Shown: positions 46,092 to 55,083, counted from the stretch's first letter. The stretch: DNA of 64,000 nucleotides from JBBQYD01 sp942493075 (GCA_942493075.1 OW818681.1:3596001-3660000), one strand, 5' to 3'. Program-made: numbers and translations. Notes: generated by a model not told the origin, from the letters alone.

Positions 46092-48404
46092 TTACTCCCC
46101 GCGTGTGCGAGGAGTGATCCGAACGTGAATCGGAACCGGGCTCCCACCGGCGTTTGCACGGAAGAATCCGGCTGGAGTATCTGACACCAGGGTCACGGAG
46201 TTGGTGCCGAACTCAGAGACAATCGCAGGCACCCACTCGACAAGATTTGTGGCTTGCACCACCTGGACCTGGTCTGCGGGCAATTCCATCGCAGGATCCC
46301 AGGTGACCACGATTTCCAGGTCAGTCGTTTCAGATGGGGGCCTGATGGTCAGGTTTCCTGTGACCGTCCCGTTATAATTGCTGTGCACGATGGCGGCCGT
46401 CACCGTGTATGAGCCGGTTTCGGATGGCGGTGACGCTCCACCGTTGTACGTGACTTCGACGGGCAATCCCGTCGGCACTGTTGAGACTTTTACCGGCAAT
46501 GCCGAACCATTGTAATGGGGAGCGAGTTCGGCAAGCATTATTTGAGCGGGGGCTTTACTGACCACCAACGTGCCTCTTGCTGTGCCTGCGTAGTCGGATG
46601 AGTTCAAAGTGACTTCGACTGTATAGCTGCCAGCCATGACCGGCGCGGTCGAGTTGCCGTTATAGGTAATCGTCATCGGCAGTCCTGCTGGCGTGGTGCT
46701 GACAAGGACTGTGCGTTCGGCTCCGGTGTAGACCTGCTCCAGGTTCGAAAGAGCGATTACCGCCGCAGCTTGGGAAATACTAAGAATGTTGGTTGTTGCG
46801 CCGGTATAGGACTCGGACGCCACCTGTACTACCACGGTATAACTGCCGGGCGCGACAGGCGGATTTGTGCTTCCATTGTAAGTTACAAAGTATGCCAGGT
46901 CGGCGGGTGTGGTCGCCGCACAAACCGTTTTCGGCTGGCCATCATAAACATGCTCCAATTGAGTGAGCGTGATCATCGCGGGCTGTTTCGGAGCGGGCAC
47001 GGTGTAGGAGACCTCATTCGAGAAATCGCTTTCCAAGCCGCTGTTGTCTACGGCGGAGGCCGCGAAGTAATAGGTGCAACCGACCACCAGGTTGCTAATT
47101 GTCGCGGTTGTGGCGTTCCCAGCATCGACGCGGTTGGTATAATCGCCGCTAGCCACACCATAATACACGTAATAGCGCACTACATTGGCATCCGGACTTG
47201 GATCCCATGCGAGCGACACATGGGATGTCGCAATGGGTGTCGCAGCGGCGATCACAAGCGTTCCTGTGGTCGAGCCAGAATAACTGATAGAATTGATGAG
47301 CGCATTGACGGCATAATTGCCAACATCAACCGGAGCATTCGTACTTCCGTTGTAGGTCACGGTAACCGGGAGGCCAGCAGGAACTGTGATCGCAGTCACA
47401 GTGCACGCAGCGCTGGAATACACTTGCTGGAGATTTGCCAGGCTCACTGTTGCAGGTGCTTTACCGATAACCAACGCACCAGTGGCTGTTCCCGTGTAAT
47501 CAGCGGATTCTACAGTGGCGACTACCGTGTGGTTCCCAACAGCGGTAGGCGCGGTTGCGCTGCCGTTGTATGTCACCGTTACCGGCAGGCCGGCAGGAAC
47601 CGTGGTCGCAGTTACAGTGCACGCAGTGCCGGAATACACTTGCTGGAGATTTGCCAGGCTCACAGTCGCAGGTGCTTTACCGATAACCAAAGTACCGGTA
47701 GCTGTTCCCGTGTAATCAGCGGATTCAACAGTAGCAACTACCGCGTAGTTCCCAACAGCGGTAGGCGCGGTTGAGCTGCCGTTGTATGTCACCGTTACCG
47801 GCAGGCCGGCAGGAACTGTGGTCGCAGTCACAGTGCACGCAGCGCCGGAAAACACTTGCTGGAGATTTGACAGGCTCACAGTCGCAGGTGCCTTAGCGAT
47901 AACCAACGTACCAGTGGCTGTTCCCGTGTAGCCAGACGCACTGGTTGAGACCACTACCAAATAGGTCCCGGCGTTCACTGGTCGGGTAAGTTGTCCATCG
48001 TAAGTAACCTGGCATGCTACGTCGCTTGGAAACGTGGAGAAGCCCACATCCTTCGATGCGCCATCAAAAAGTTGTTCCAAGTTCGACAGGTAAATGACAA
48101 CGGCCTGATCTGAAGCCGGAACCGTATAGGAAACTTCGTTTGAAAAGTCACTCTCCAGTCCATCGTCACTGATGGCAGTCGCTGCAAAAAAGTAGGCGCT
48201 ACCCACAGCGAGGTTGCTCACGGTCACTGAAGTTGTGTTATCGGCGTTAACACGATTCGTGTAGTCACCGCTGCCAGCACCGTAATAGACATAATACCGA
48301 ACCACATTCGTGTCCGGACTCGGGTCCCAGGCCAGCGAAACGTTGGCTGCAAAGCCTTGGATGCAGGACAGGACGAAGAAGACGGTCAGAGCCAACGATC
48401 TCAT
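46092..48404 (-). CDS. Exported MBG/fibronectin type III repeat protein
   Basis: This 770-aa protein has a signal peptide (~1-20). A Fn3 domain (~21-96), four MBG-type domains (~103-386), a second Fn3 domain (~395-470), three further MBG-type domains (~477-687) and a C-terminal domain ending in GFFRANAG complete it. The MBG units share VxLxNLQQVYSG and LPVTVTYNGS. Three of them are near-identical (residues 171-386). No catalytic residues were seen. It is likely an adhesin or surface-layer protein. AAAGGG 6 nt before the ATG is a usable ribosome binding site. It is divergent from the prolyl oligopeptidase gene. Confidence 0.82.
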   Translation of the reverse strand: MRSLALTVFFVLSCIQGFAANVSLAWDPSPDTNVVRYYVYYGAGSGDYTNRVNADNTTSVTVSNLAVGSAYFFAATAISDDGLESDFSNEVSYTVPASDQAVVIYLSNLEQLFDGASKDVGFSTFPSDVACQVTYDGQLTRPVNAGTYLVVVSTSASGYTGTATGTLVIAKAPATVSLSNLQQVFSGAACTVTATTVPAGLPVTVTYNGSSTAPTAVGNYAVVATVESADYTGTATGTLVIGKAPATVSLANLQQVYSGTACTVTATTVPAGLPVTVTYNGSATAPTAVGNHTVVATVESADYTGTATGALVIGKAPATVSLANLQQVYSSAACTVTAITVPAGLPVTVTYNGSTNAPVDVGNYAVNALINSISYSGSTTGTLVIAAATPIATSHVSLAWDPSPDANVVRYYVYYGVASGDYTNRVDAGNATTATISNLVVGCTYYFAASAVDNSGLESDFSNEVSYTVPAPKQPAMITLTQLEHVYDGQPKTVCAATTPADLAYFVTYNGSTNPPVAPGSYTVVVQVASESYTGATTNILSISQAAAVIALSNLEQVYTGAERTVLVSTTPAGLPMTITYNGNSTAPVMAGSYTVEVTLNSSDYAGTARGTLVVSKAPAQIMLAELAPHYNGSALPVKVSTVPTGLPVEVTYNGGASPPSETGSYTVTAAIVHSNYNGTVTGNLTIRPPSETTDLEIVVTWDPAMELPADQVQVVQATNLVEWVPAIVSEFGTNSVTLVSDTPAGFFRANAGGSPVPIHVRITPRTRGE
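47247..47894 (-). repeat. Three tandem 216-bp repeats within the MBG protein gene
   Basis: Units 47679-47894, 47463-47678 and 47247-47462 each encode 72 residues beginning KAPATVSL. The first two are nearly identical at the DNA level; the third diverges in its 3' half. This is a recent in-frame duplication prone to copy-number change. Confidence 0.9.
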
Positions 48405-48741
48405 TGGTGACCCTTTAAGCAGCGGCTATTCCAGTGCCAGAAGAAATGCGTTATCTGCAACGAACGTGGAGATTTTAGAAGTTCATGAGAGCCACACGAC
48501 GGGCATCGGGAATAGCGATAGGAGAAAGTGCAGTGCCCGTTGCGATAACCGCAGTGAACGGGTCTGAGAACGAAGAGAAGCCGGATGAGGCAAGGCACTG
48601 TGTCTCATTTTGAGGATAATCGACACTTGACAATTAACGAGGGAAACACTCACACCAACGATGGGGAGCCACTATTTAATGTTGCCGTGGGCAACCGGTT
48701 TTTCGTGGCCATCACACGAATCCCTGGGCTAGACTCATCGC
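48405..48741. other. Divergent intergenic region without a gene
   Basis: These 337 bp separate the MBG protein gene (minus) from the peptidase gene (plus). A TTGACA is present at 48627-48632 but has no good -10 partner at 16-18 bp. Short frames here overlap both strands and look like chance. No RNA or repeat was recognised. Confidence 0.4.
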
Positions 48742-50877
48742 ATGCGATTTCCTGGAATAACCTTACGAAGCATCTATAAGATGGGTTTCGTGTTCTGCTG
48801 CAGCCTGGCTCTGCAGTGTGCCACGGGCACTACTCAGGCCGCTGCACCAACTATGAGCGATCCAAACCAAGATCCATTCCTTTGGCTGGAAGATGTGACG
48901 GGGGAAAAAGCCCTCGGGTGGGTCCGCGCCCAGAATGCCGAAAGCACGGCAGAGTTGCAGACCAAACCACAGTTCAAGGAGACCGAGGCTCGCCTCCTGA
49001 GCATCCTGGATTCAAAGGAGCGAATCCCATACGTCGGCAAGCACGGCAAATTCTATTACAACTTTTGGAGAGACGACAAGAATCCACGAGGCATTTGGCG
49101 CCGCACGTCCCTGGAGGAATACCGAAAAGCCTCGCCCACATGGGAAACGGTTCTTGACCTCGACGTTCTGGGTTCCCAGGAGAATGAGAACTGGGTTTGG
49201 AAGGGCTACAACGTCCTGTATCCGGATTATGACCGATGCCTCCTTTACCTGTCACGAGGAGGAGCAGACGCAAAAGTCGTGCGTGAATTTGATCTGAAGC
49301 GGAAAGCGTTCGTAACCGGTGGATTTGAACTGCCGGAAGCCAAGAGCCAGGTCGATTGGCTGGATCGAAACACCCTCTATATCGGCACGGACTTTGGCCC
49401 AGGTTCGATGACCGACTCGGGCTATCCACGCGTGGTGAAGCGTTGGAAACGTGGAACGCCACTTTCAGCCGCTGAGCATATTTTCGAAGGAGAAGCTGGT
49501 GATGTGTCAACCACCGCTTCAGTCGTGCACGATCATGGTGAAAAATACGAATTGATCGACAGAGCCACGACGTTCTTTACCAGCCGGGAATTCCTCCGAG
49601 TAGGGCGTGAGTGGAAACCCATCGAGAAACCGGATGACGCCACGGTGGGTTTCTTTGGCAAGCAACTGCTGATCTCACTGCGTTCGGATTGGGAGATTGG
49701 CGGGAAGCGCTATCCTGGCGGAGCTGTCCTGGCTTGCGATTTAAAGGCCTTTCTTAAGGGGAAGCGAGAGTTTGCCCAACTCTTTGAGCCCGGTGAGCGC
49801 AAGAGCCTTGCGGGCATTAGTGACACCCGGAATTTTCTCGTGATCAACGAACTTGAAAACGTGAAGCATCGGCTTTATGTGCTCCAGTTTAAGGGCGGTA
49901 AATGGACCCGAAAACCCATGAACGCTCCCTTGTTCGGGTCTATTGGCGTCTCCGCTGTTGATCCACATGAATCGGATAACTATTTCATGACGGTTGCGGA
50001 TTTTCTGACCCCGTCCAGCCTGCTCTACGGGAAGGTTGGCGAAGGTGAACCAGAAAAGTTGAAGAGTCTTCCTGCGTACTTCAAGGCGGAGGGTTTGGAG
50101 ATCAGCCAGCATGACGCCGTTTCGAAAGAAGGAACAAAAATTCCGTATTTCCTGGTCAGCCGTCGAGGGCTCAAAACAGATGGCAGCAACCCCACATTAC
50201 TGTATGGCTATGGTGGATTCGAAGTTTCCATGTTGCCGAGCTACAATGCGGGGGTTGGCTCATGCTGGCTTGAAAAAGGGGGAACCTACGTGCTCGCAAA
50301 CATCCGTGGCGGCGGCGAGTTCGGACCCAAATGGCACGCCGCGGCACGGAAGGCCAACCGCCAGCGGGCTTATGATGACTTCATTGCGGTGGCGGAAGAT
50401 CTGATCAAAAGGAAAGTGACCACTCCGGCACATTTGGGAATCCAAGGGGGCTCAAATGGCGGGCTCTTGATGGGAGCCATGCTTACTCAAAGGCCTGATC
50501 TGTTCGGGGCCGTTGTGTGCCAAGTGCCGCTGCTGGATATGAAGCGCTTTCACAAGCTCCTGGCGGGCGCGAGCTGGATGGCGGAGTATGGCAACCCCGA
50601 TGTTGCGGAAGAATGGGACTACATCAGCCGTTATTCCCCTTACCACAATGTGCGGAAAGAAACCCGTTACCCGCGGATCCTATTCACGACCTCTACACGA
50701 GATGACCGCGTCCACCCGGGGCATGCTCGAAAGATGGTGGCCCGAATGAAAGAGCAAGGCCACAACGTTCTCTACTATGAGAACATTGAAGGTGGACATG
50801 GCGGCTCGGCTAACAACAAGCAAGCAGCATTCATGTCTGCTCTGGCCTATACCTTTCTGTGGCAGGAACTAGAGTAG
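48742..50877 (+). CDS. Prolyl oligopeptidase family serine peptidase, exported
   Basis: This 711-aa protein has a signal peptide (~1-34), then MSDPNQDPFLWLEDVTGEKA, the usual start of the S9A beta-propeller part. An alpha/beta-hydrolase domain (~450-711) follows. The catalytic Ser is near 570 in IQGGSNGGLLMG, Asp near 653 in TRDDRVHPGHA and His near 686 in IEGGHGG. S9A enzymes cut short peptides after proline; the signal peptide places it in the periplasm. M14 at 48781 is an alternative start. It is transcribed alone and converges on eda with a strong hairpin between. Confidence 0.92.
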   Translation: MRFPGITLRSIYKMGFVFCCSLALQCATGTTQAAAPTMSDPNQDPFLWLEDVTGEKALGWVRAQNAESTAELQTKPQFKETEARLLSILDSKERIPYVGKHGKFYYNFWRDDKNPRGIWRRTSLEEYRKASPTWETVLDLDVLGSQENENWVWKGYNVLYPDYDRCLLYLSRGGADAKVVREFDLKRKAFVTGGFELPEAKSQVDWLDRNTLYIGTDFGPGSMTDSGYPRVVKRWKRGTPLSAAEHIFEGEAGDVSTTASVVHDHGEKYELIDRATTFFTSREFLRVGREWKPIEKPDDATVGFFGKQLLISLRSDWEIGGKRYPGGAVLACDLKAFLKGKREFAQLFEPGERKSLAGISDTRNFLVINELENVKHRLYVLQFKGGKWTRKPMNAPLFGSIGVSAVDPHESDNYFMTVADFLTPSSLLYGKVGEGEPEKLKSLPAYFKAEGLEISQHDAVSKEGTKIPYFLVSRRGLKTDGSNPTLLYGYGGFEVSMLPSYNAGVGSCWLEKGGTYVLANIRGGGEFGPKWHAAARKANRQRAYDDFIAVAEDLIKRKVTTPAHLGIQGGSNGGLLMGAMLTQRPDLFGAVVCQVPLLDMKRFHKLLAGASWMAEYGNPDVAEEWDYISRYSPYHNVRKETRYPRILFTTSTRDDRVHPGHARKMVARMKEQGHNVLYYENIEGGHGGSANNKQAAFMSALAYTFLWQELE

Positions 50878-50899
50878 CGCGCATCAACTCGGGTGCGGA

Positions 50900-50932
50900 T
50901 GATGAGCCACCCAGGGTCTGGATGGCTCATCA
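50900..50932. terminator. Hairpin between convergent peptidase and eda genes
   Basis: TGATGAGCCA and TGGCTCATCA form a perfect 10-bp stem, with an inner CCAG/CTGG stem after one mismatch. There is no T-run on either side, so it may be a factor-dependent or mRNA-stabilising 3' structure serving both genes. Confidence 0.5.
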
Positions 50933-50954
50933 AAGTGGCTGGTCTTAGATGACT

Positions 50955-51608
50955 CTAGTGATTTCGGGCGGTGGCTGCTGCTTTCACTAACTCAGCCGCT
51001 TTCCGGGTCAGTTCAGGCCAATTGGCTTCCTGCAGAATCTTGCTGGAAACCAACGAACCCCCTACCCCAAGAGCGACGCAGCCGGCCTTAAGGAAATCTG
51101 CCACATTATGCACATCTACCCCGCCGGTAGGCACGATCTTCAAGTGCGGTAGCGGAGCGCGAAGCGCTTTGATGTAGTTCGGGCCCAAGGTATCCGCAGG
51201 AAAGATTTTCACGAAGTCCGCACCCGCCTCAAAGGCATTCTGCGCTTCAGTCGGGGTATAAGCGCCCAGCATGATCGGACGATCTGCTGCCCGGCAAAGC
51301 GAGACAAACTCCGGTCTGCAAACAGGGGTAACGACAAACTGAGCACCCGCTTCCAGCGCTGCGGAACAGGTTTGCGTGTCGAGCACGGTTCCCACCCCGA
51401 TGAGCGCCCTGTCGCCCAAGCTGGAGTGAGCCGCTCGGATCGCTTCGATCGCGTTCGGCGTGGTCATCGTGATTTCAATTGCGTTTACCCCGCCAGCCAG
51501 AAGGGCTTCTGATAGTGGGCGAATTTGGTCAGCACTCCGTGCGCGAACCACGGCAATGATCCCTGGATTCAGTAATGCGTTGACAATCTCTTGTTTAGAT
51601 CGATTCAC
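50955..51608 (-). CDS. eda: KDPG/KHG aldolase
   Basis: Eda cleaves 2-keto-3-deoxy-6-phosphogluconate to pyruvate and glyceraldehyde-3-phosphate, the last step of the Entner-Doudoroff route, and related keto-acids from uronate breakdown. The product is a class I TIM-barrel aldolase: IIAVVRA, GVNAIEITMTTPNAIEAI, IGVGTVLD, FVVTPVCRPEF, and DFVKIFPADTLGP with the Schiff-base Lys. GTG at 51608 gives 217 aa, the usual length, with an AGAAAGG run 12 nt upstream; a GTG at 51653 would add 15 residues without similarity. An inverted repeat lies upstream. No edd is in the window. Confidence 0.9.
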   Translation of the reverse strand: MNRSKQEIVNALLNPGIIAVVRARSADQIRPLSEALLAGGVNAIEITMTTPNAIEAIRAAHSSLGDRALIGVGTVLDTQTCSAALEAGAQFVVTPVCRPEFVSLCRAADRPIMLGAYTPTEAQNAFEAGADFVKIFPADTLGPNYIKALRAPLPHLKIVPTGGVDVHNVADFLKAGCVALGVGGSLVSSKILQEANWPELTRKAAELVKAAATARNH

Positions 51609-51689
51609 AAACCCATTCGACCTTTCTGGTGTCGTAGATGCAAGCAAAACCACGCGGGAACGAACGGAAGCGTGGGGGGGTTACGAAAC

Positions 51690-51707
51690 TGTCAGGGGTA
51701 CCTGACA
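51690..51707. repeat. Perfect inverted repeat upstream of eda
   Basis: TGTCAGG-GGTA-CCTGACA is a perfect 7-bp dyad 37-82 bp before the two eda starts. It could be an operator, or one half of a REP-like element: GTCAGGTACC-type motifs of this kind are common in soil bacterial genomes. Confidence 0.5.
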
Positions 51708-51941
51708 CTTGTTTTTCTCAAAGAAGAGAACACACTTAACTATTTGCGCTACATGCACTTTCATCTCAATTCAAGTCGCTAATTCATCGCGCTTCAAACC
51801 CTGCAACTTAAGTATTTGCAATAATGATAATATCTGATAACCTCTTGTAGCTGGTTAAGTTGTGCACTGTTACAGCTCTTCCTCGGGATGTCCCACCTGG
51901 GTGGCACGAATGGTGTTAATAGTGCAATCGAAAGAAGAAGT

Positions 51942-52175
51942 ATGAGAACACTGATATTACGACTAACACTTGTAGGTGTGCTGCTCGCGGCAGTCACTAC
52001 CGTCTCGGCACGACCGGTCAAAAGGTCGCAATATGCGCCCGAAGAACCACCTGCGCCCAAATATGAGGCTCCAGCCCCGTCCAGAGTGCCAGTTCCTGAT
52101 GCAGCTTCAACTGGCTTGCTTATAGGAGTTGCCGCAGTCGCACTGGCCGCCGCTCGGCGCAAATGGCAGAGCTAG
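51942..52175 (+). CDS. Mini exported protein with VPDSG-type C-terminal sorting signal
   Basis: This 77-aa protein starts at the ATG at 51942 (GAAGAAGT just upstream). It has a signal peptide (residues ~1-23, ending VSA), a ~28-residue Pro/Glu/Lys-rich linker, and the C-terminus VPDAASTGLLIGVAAVALAA followed by ARRK. The latter is a VPDxxST motif, one hydrophobic helix and a basic tail, as in VPDSG-CTERM/PEP-CTERM substrates of exosortase in Verrucomicrobia. After processing only a short Pro-rich peptide would remain at the surface. A longer frame from 51888 is unlikely because it hides the signal peptide. A terminator follows. Confidence 0.75.
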   Translation: MRTLILRLTLVGVLLAAVTTVSARPVKRSQYAPEEPPAPKYEAPAPSRVPVPDAASTGLLIGVAAVALAAARRKWQS

Positions 52176-52227
52176 AACGGTCCGTTTCCATTTAGCAGCA
52201 GACAGAAATTGTCGGCTAGCTCACTCG

Positions 52228-52255
52228 AGAACCAGGCGTTTGCCTGGTTCTTTTT
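52228..52255 (+). terminator. Rho-independent terminator after the VPD-type mini gene
   Basis: AGAACCAGGC and GCCTGGTTCT form a perfect 10-bp stem with a 4-nt loop, followed by TTTT. It isolates the mini gene from the isomerase gene. Confidence 0.9.
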
Positions 52256-52308
52256 AATTTCACCTTTTTGCTTTCCTCCTCCTCGTAATCGATTCTATTG
52301 TCAGAGTC

Positions 52309-53169
52309 ATGAATCTAAGAATAGCTCTCGCATCTGTCGTGCTTAGCGCTGGTTTTCTTTCCTATTGCCAGGCGGCGCCGGAAATTGAGGATCAATTCAA
52401 AACCGGTGGCTTTGCTATCGGGTGCCAAGCTTACACGTTCAATCGATTTAGCCTTTTCGAAGCCATCGAGAAGACGGCTAAGGCCGGTGGCAAAGTGATT
52501 GAGTTTTACCCAGGCCAAAAGCTCAGCACAACTGAGCCAAACGTTAAGCTCGACCACAATGCCACCCAGGAAGTTTGGACGAAAGTTCAAGCCAAGCTAA
52601 AGGAACACGGGGTGAAGGTGGTCAACTATGGGGTAGTTGGCATTTCCCAGGATGAAACAGAGGCACGCAAGGTTTTCGACTTTGCCAAGGCAATGGGCAT
52701 ACGCGCCATCACCACCGAGTCAGTGGACGCGGTCAACACGATCGAGAAACTCGCCAAGGAATATGACATCCTGGTTGGATTTCATAATCATCCGGGTGAA
52801 CTTGGCAAACCGGATTATAAGGTTTGGCATCCGCTCTACATCGCCGGCGTGCTGACGGGCCGCGATAAACACGTGGGTGCTGCTGCCGACACCGGTCATT
52901 GGTGCACCTCAGGCATCGATCCGGTTCAGGGTCTGAAGATTCTTAAGGGCCGGATCGTCAGCGTTCACCTAAAGGACAAAGAAGCCATGGGCAAGAGCCA
53001 CGACGTTCCCTACGGCAAGGGCGTCTCCAACATTAAAGCGTGCCTCGACGAACTAAAGCAACAGGGGTTTGATGGCAACATCTCCATTGAATATGAATAC
53101 AATTGGGAGAATAGCCTTCCCGAGGTGACGGAGTGCATCGATTTCGTCCGCGCTTATGGCGCGAAGTAA
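52309..53169 (+). CDS. Exported sugar phosphate isomerase/epimerase-like TIM-barrel protein
   Basis: This 286-aa protein has a signal peptide (~1-22, ending CQA) and then an AP-endonuclease-2/xylose-isomerase-like barrel. Probable metal ligands are in KVIEFYPGQ (Glu), VGFHNHPGE (His), AADTGHW (Asp/His), VSVHLKD (His) and ISIEYEYNW (Glu). The family isomerises or epimerises sugars or inositols, but export suggests a periplasmic keto-sugar or glycoside-processing role, as for other exported members next to oxidoreductases. No such partner is adjacent. It is transcribed alone, bracketed by terminators. Confidence 0.83.
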   Translation: MNLRIALASVVLSAGFLSYCQAAPEIEDQFKTGGFAIGCQAYTFNRFSLFEAIEKTAKAGGKVIEFYPGQKLSTTEPNVKLDHNATQEVWTKVQAKLKEHGVKVVNYGVVGISQDETEARKVFDFAKAMGIRAITTESVDAVNTIEKLAKEYDILVGFHNHPGELGKPDYKVWHPLYIAGVLTGRDKHVGAAADTGHWCTSGIDPVQGLKILKGRIVSVHLKDKEAMGKSHDVPYGKGVSNIKACLDELKQQGFDGNISIEYEYNWENSLPEVTECIDFVRAYGAK

Positions 53170-53189
53170 GGTTCTTCACCTTAACAGCA

Positions 53190-53224
53190 AAAAACCCGGG
53201 CAGCGACACGTTGCCCGGGTTTTT
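53190..53224. terminator. Bidirectional terminator between the isomerase gene and atpC
   Basis: AAAAACCCGGGCA and TGCCCGGGTTTTT form a 13-bp stem with a 9-nt loop. A-run and T-run on the two sides allow it to end both the plus-strand isomerase transcript and the minus-strand ATP synthase operon. Confidence 0.92.
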
Positions 53225-53239
53225 AAGTTTTGGACGGGT

Positions 53240-53653
53240 TCAGCCACCCTTCTGGCGGCGCTTAACCCGCAATTGGGCCAAGGATTGAGCGAGAGCGGCA
53301 TTGACGCGAGCCGTCTCATCATCATCCAGCTTTTCAGCCAGACGAGCTTCGGCACGCTTGCGCGCCTCCTCAGCCTGGGCTTCATCGATGGACTCCGCCC
53401 GCATCGCCATGTCAGTCATTATTGAGACCCGTTCGCCCGTGATCTCAGCAAATCCCTCCCCGACAGCGAGAAACTGGTCGGTGCCATCTTTACGCACCAC
53501 GATCTCACCAGGAACGATCTGAGTCATCAAAGGCACGTGATTCGGGTAAATGCCCATCTCACCCTCTGAGCCTGGCAAAGTGACCATGTCAACCTCCTCA
53601 GAGTAGGTCCTGGCGTCGGGGGTCACGATTTCCAATATGAATTTTGTAGCCAT
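53240..53653 (-). CDS. atpC: F-type ATP synthase epsilon subunit
   Basis: This 137-aa protein is the epsilon subunit of the F1 central stalk. The N-terminal beta-sandwich (~1-84) has LEIVTPDARTYSEEVDMVTL and LPGSEGEMGIYPNHVPLMT. The C-terminal helical hairpin (~88-133) is the regulatory arm that can inhibit ATP hydrolysis. The ATG at 53653 is the start; a TTG three codons earlier is less likely. It is last in the operon, 26 bp after atpD. Confidence 0.95.
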   Translation of the reverse strand: MATKFILEIVTPDARTYSEEVDMVTLPGSEGEMGIYPNHVPLMTQIVPGEIVVRKDGTDQFLAVGEGFAEITGERVSIMTDMAMRAESIDEAQAEEARKRAEARLAEKLDDDETARVNAALAQSLAQLRVKRRQKGG

Positions 53654-53679
53654 AAGGCTCAATTCAGCCGAACCCCAGC

Positions 53680-55083
53680 TTACGCCTGGTGGATTTCCTC
53701 GATCCCGCCTTTCATGTAGAAGTTGCCTTCCCCAACGTCGTCATGTTTGCCTTCCAGGATTTCCTTGAATCCACGGACCGTCTCCGCGACCGGCACTTGT
53801 TTGCCGGGACGTCCAGTAAAGACCTCCGCAACCGAGAACGGCTGGCTGAGGAAACGCTGAATTTTACGGGCGCGAAACACGGTTAGCTTATCGTCGGGTG
53901 AAAGTTCATCCATGCCCAGAATGGCGATGATATCCTGGAGATCCTTGTACCGCTGGAGCACGCGTTGAACACCACGAGCAACATCGTAATGTTCCTTGCC
54001 GATGATGTCGGGTGCCAAGGCACGGGACGTTGAGGACAAGGGATCTACGGCCGGGTAAATGCCAAGTTCTGCGATTGAACGCTCCAATACGATGGTCGCG
54101 TCCAAATGGGCAAATGTTGTGGCAGGAGCCGGGTCGGTTAAATCGTCAGCAGGCACATAAACCGCCTGGAACGAGGTGATTGAACCTTTTTTGGTGGAAG
54201 TAATCCGCTCCTGCAAGTCACCCATTTCAGCCGCCAATGTGGGCTGATAGCCGACGGCGCTGGGCGTGCGACCGAGCAACGCGGATACTTCCGAGCCAGC
54301 TTGGGAAAACCGGAAGATATTATCGATGAACAGGAGCACGTCCTGATTCTTTTCGTCGCGGAAATACTCCGTGATAGCCAGACCGGAAAGAGCCACGCGC
54401 AAGCGAGCGCCGGGTGGTTCGTTCATCTGGCCGTATACGAGGGCGATCTTGGATTCGCCAAGGTTCTGCTGATTGATAACGCCGGCCTCTGACATTTCAT
54501 TGTAAAGGTCGTTCCCTTCGCGTGTGCGTTCCCCTACCCCGGCAAACACTGAAACACCGCCGTGCAGCTTGGCAATATTGTTGATCAATTCCATGATCAC
54601 GACGGTTTTGCCAACGCCGGCGCCACCGAAGGCTCCAACTTTGCCGCCCTTCAAGAACGGGCAGATCAGATCGATGACCTTGATGCCGGTAGTCAGGACC
54701 TGGGGCGAGGTTGACTGGTCCACCAGTGCTGGAGCGGGGCGATGAATGGGATAGTATTTGTCGGCACGGACAGGACCGCGTTCGTCCACCGGTTGACCGG
54801 TGACGTCTAAAACACGACCCATAACCCCTTCGCCCACAGGCATGGAGATTGGCTCGCCGGTGTCAACGACGTCGAACCCGCGTTTGAGCCCTTCGGTGCT
54901 GGACATTGCGACGGTCCGCACCCAATTATCCCCGAGGTGCTGTTGCACTTCCAGGGTGAGCTTGACCGGCTGGTCCTGCACCTTGAAATCGACCGTCAGA
55001 GCGTTGTAAATCCCCGGCAAATCGCCGCTGAATTCAACGTCCACTACCGGACCGATGATCTGTACTATTTTGCCTTTATTCAT
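53680..55083 (-). CDS. atpD: F-type ATP synthase beta subunit
   Basis: This 467-aa catalytic subunit has a Walker A motif GGAGVGKTV, catalytic Glu in GVGERTREGND, Walker B strand DVLLFIDNIFRFSQAGSEVS and the lever motif DELSPDDKL (DELSEED equivalent). Three copies alternate with alpha in F1 and make ATP from ADP and phosphate. The sequence is full-length and typical. Confidence 0.98.
   Translation of the reverse strand: MNKGKIVQIIGPVVDVEFSGDLPGIYNALTVDFKVQDQPVKLTLEVQQHLGDNWVRTVAMSSTEGLKRGFDVVDTGEPISMPVGEGVMGRVLDVTGQPVDERGPVRADKYYPIHRPAPALVDQSTSPQVLTTGIKVIDLICPFLKGGKVGAFGGAGVGKTVVIMELINNIAKLHGGVSVFAGVGERTREGNDLYNEMSEAGVINQQNLGESKIALVYGQMNEPPGARLRVALSGLAITEYFRDEKNQDVLLFIDNIFRFSQAGSEVSALLGRTPSAVGYQPTLAAEMGDLQERITSTKKGSITSFQAVYVPADDLTDPAPATTFAHLDATIVLERSIAELGIYPAVDPLSSTSRALAPDIIGKEHYDVARGVQRVLQRYKDLQDIIAILGMDELSPDDKLTVFRARKIQRFLSQPFSVAEVFTGRPGKQVPVAETVRGFKEILEGKHDDVGEGNFYMKGGIEEIHQA

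Noticed and set aside
46770..47774. Plus-strand 334-codon frame with Cys/Arg-rich repeats
   Set aside because: It is the shadow of the tandem MBG repeats on the minus strand; its repeats copy the same 216-bp period.
47247..47894. Possible CRISPR-like array
   Set aside because: The units are 216 bp, contiguous, without spacers and in frame with a protein, so this is a coding repeat.
48627..48655. TTGACA as a promoter for the prolyl oligopeptidase gene
   Set aside because: No -10-like hexamer lies at 16-18 bp.
48585..48779. Small plus-strand frame in the 48.4-48.7 kb gap
   Set aside because: It has no recognisable domain, no ribosome binding site, and overlaps the start of the peptidase gene.
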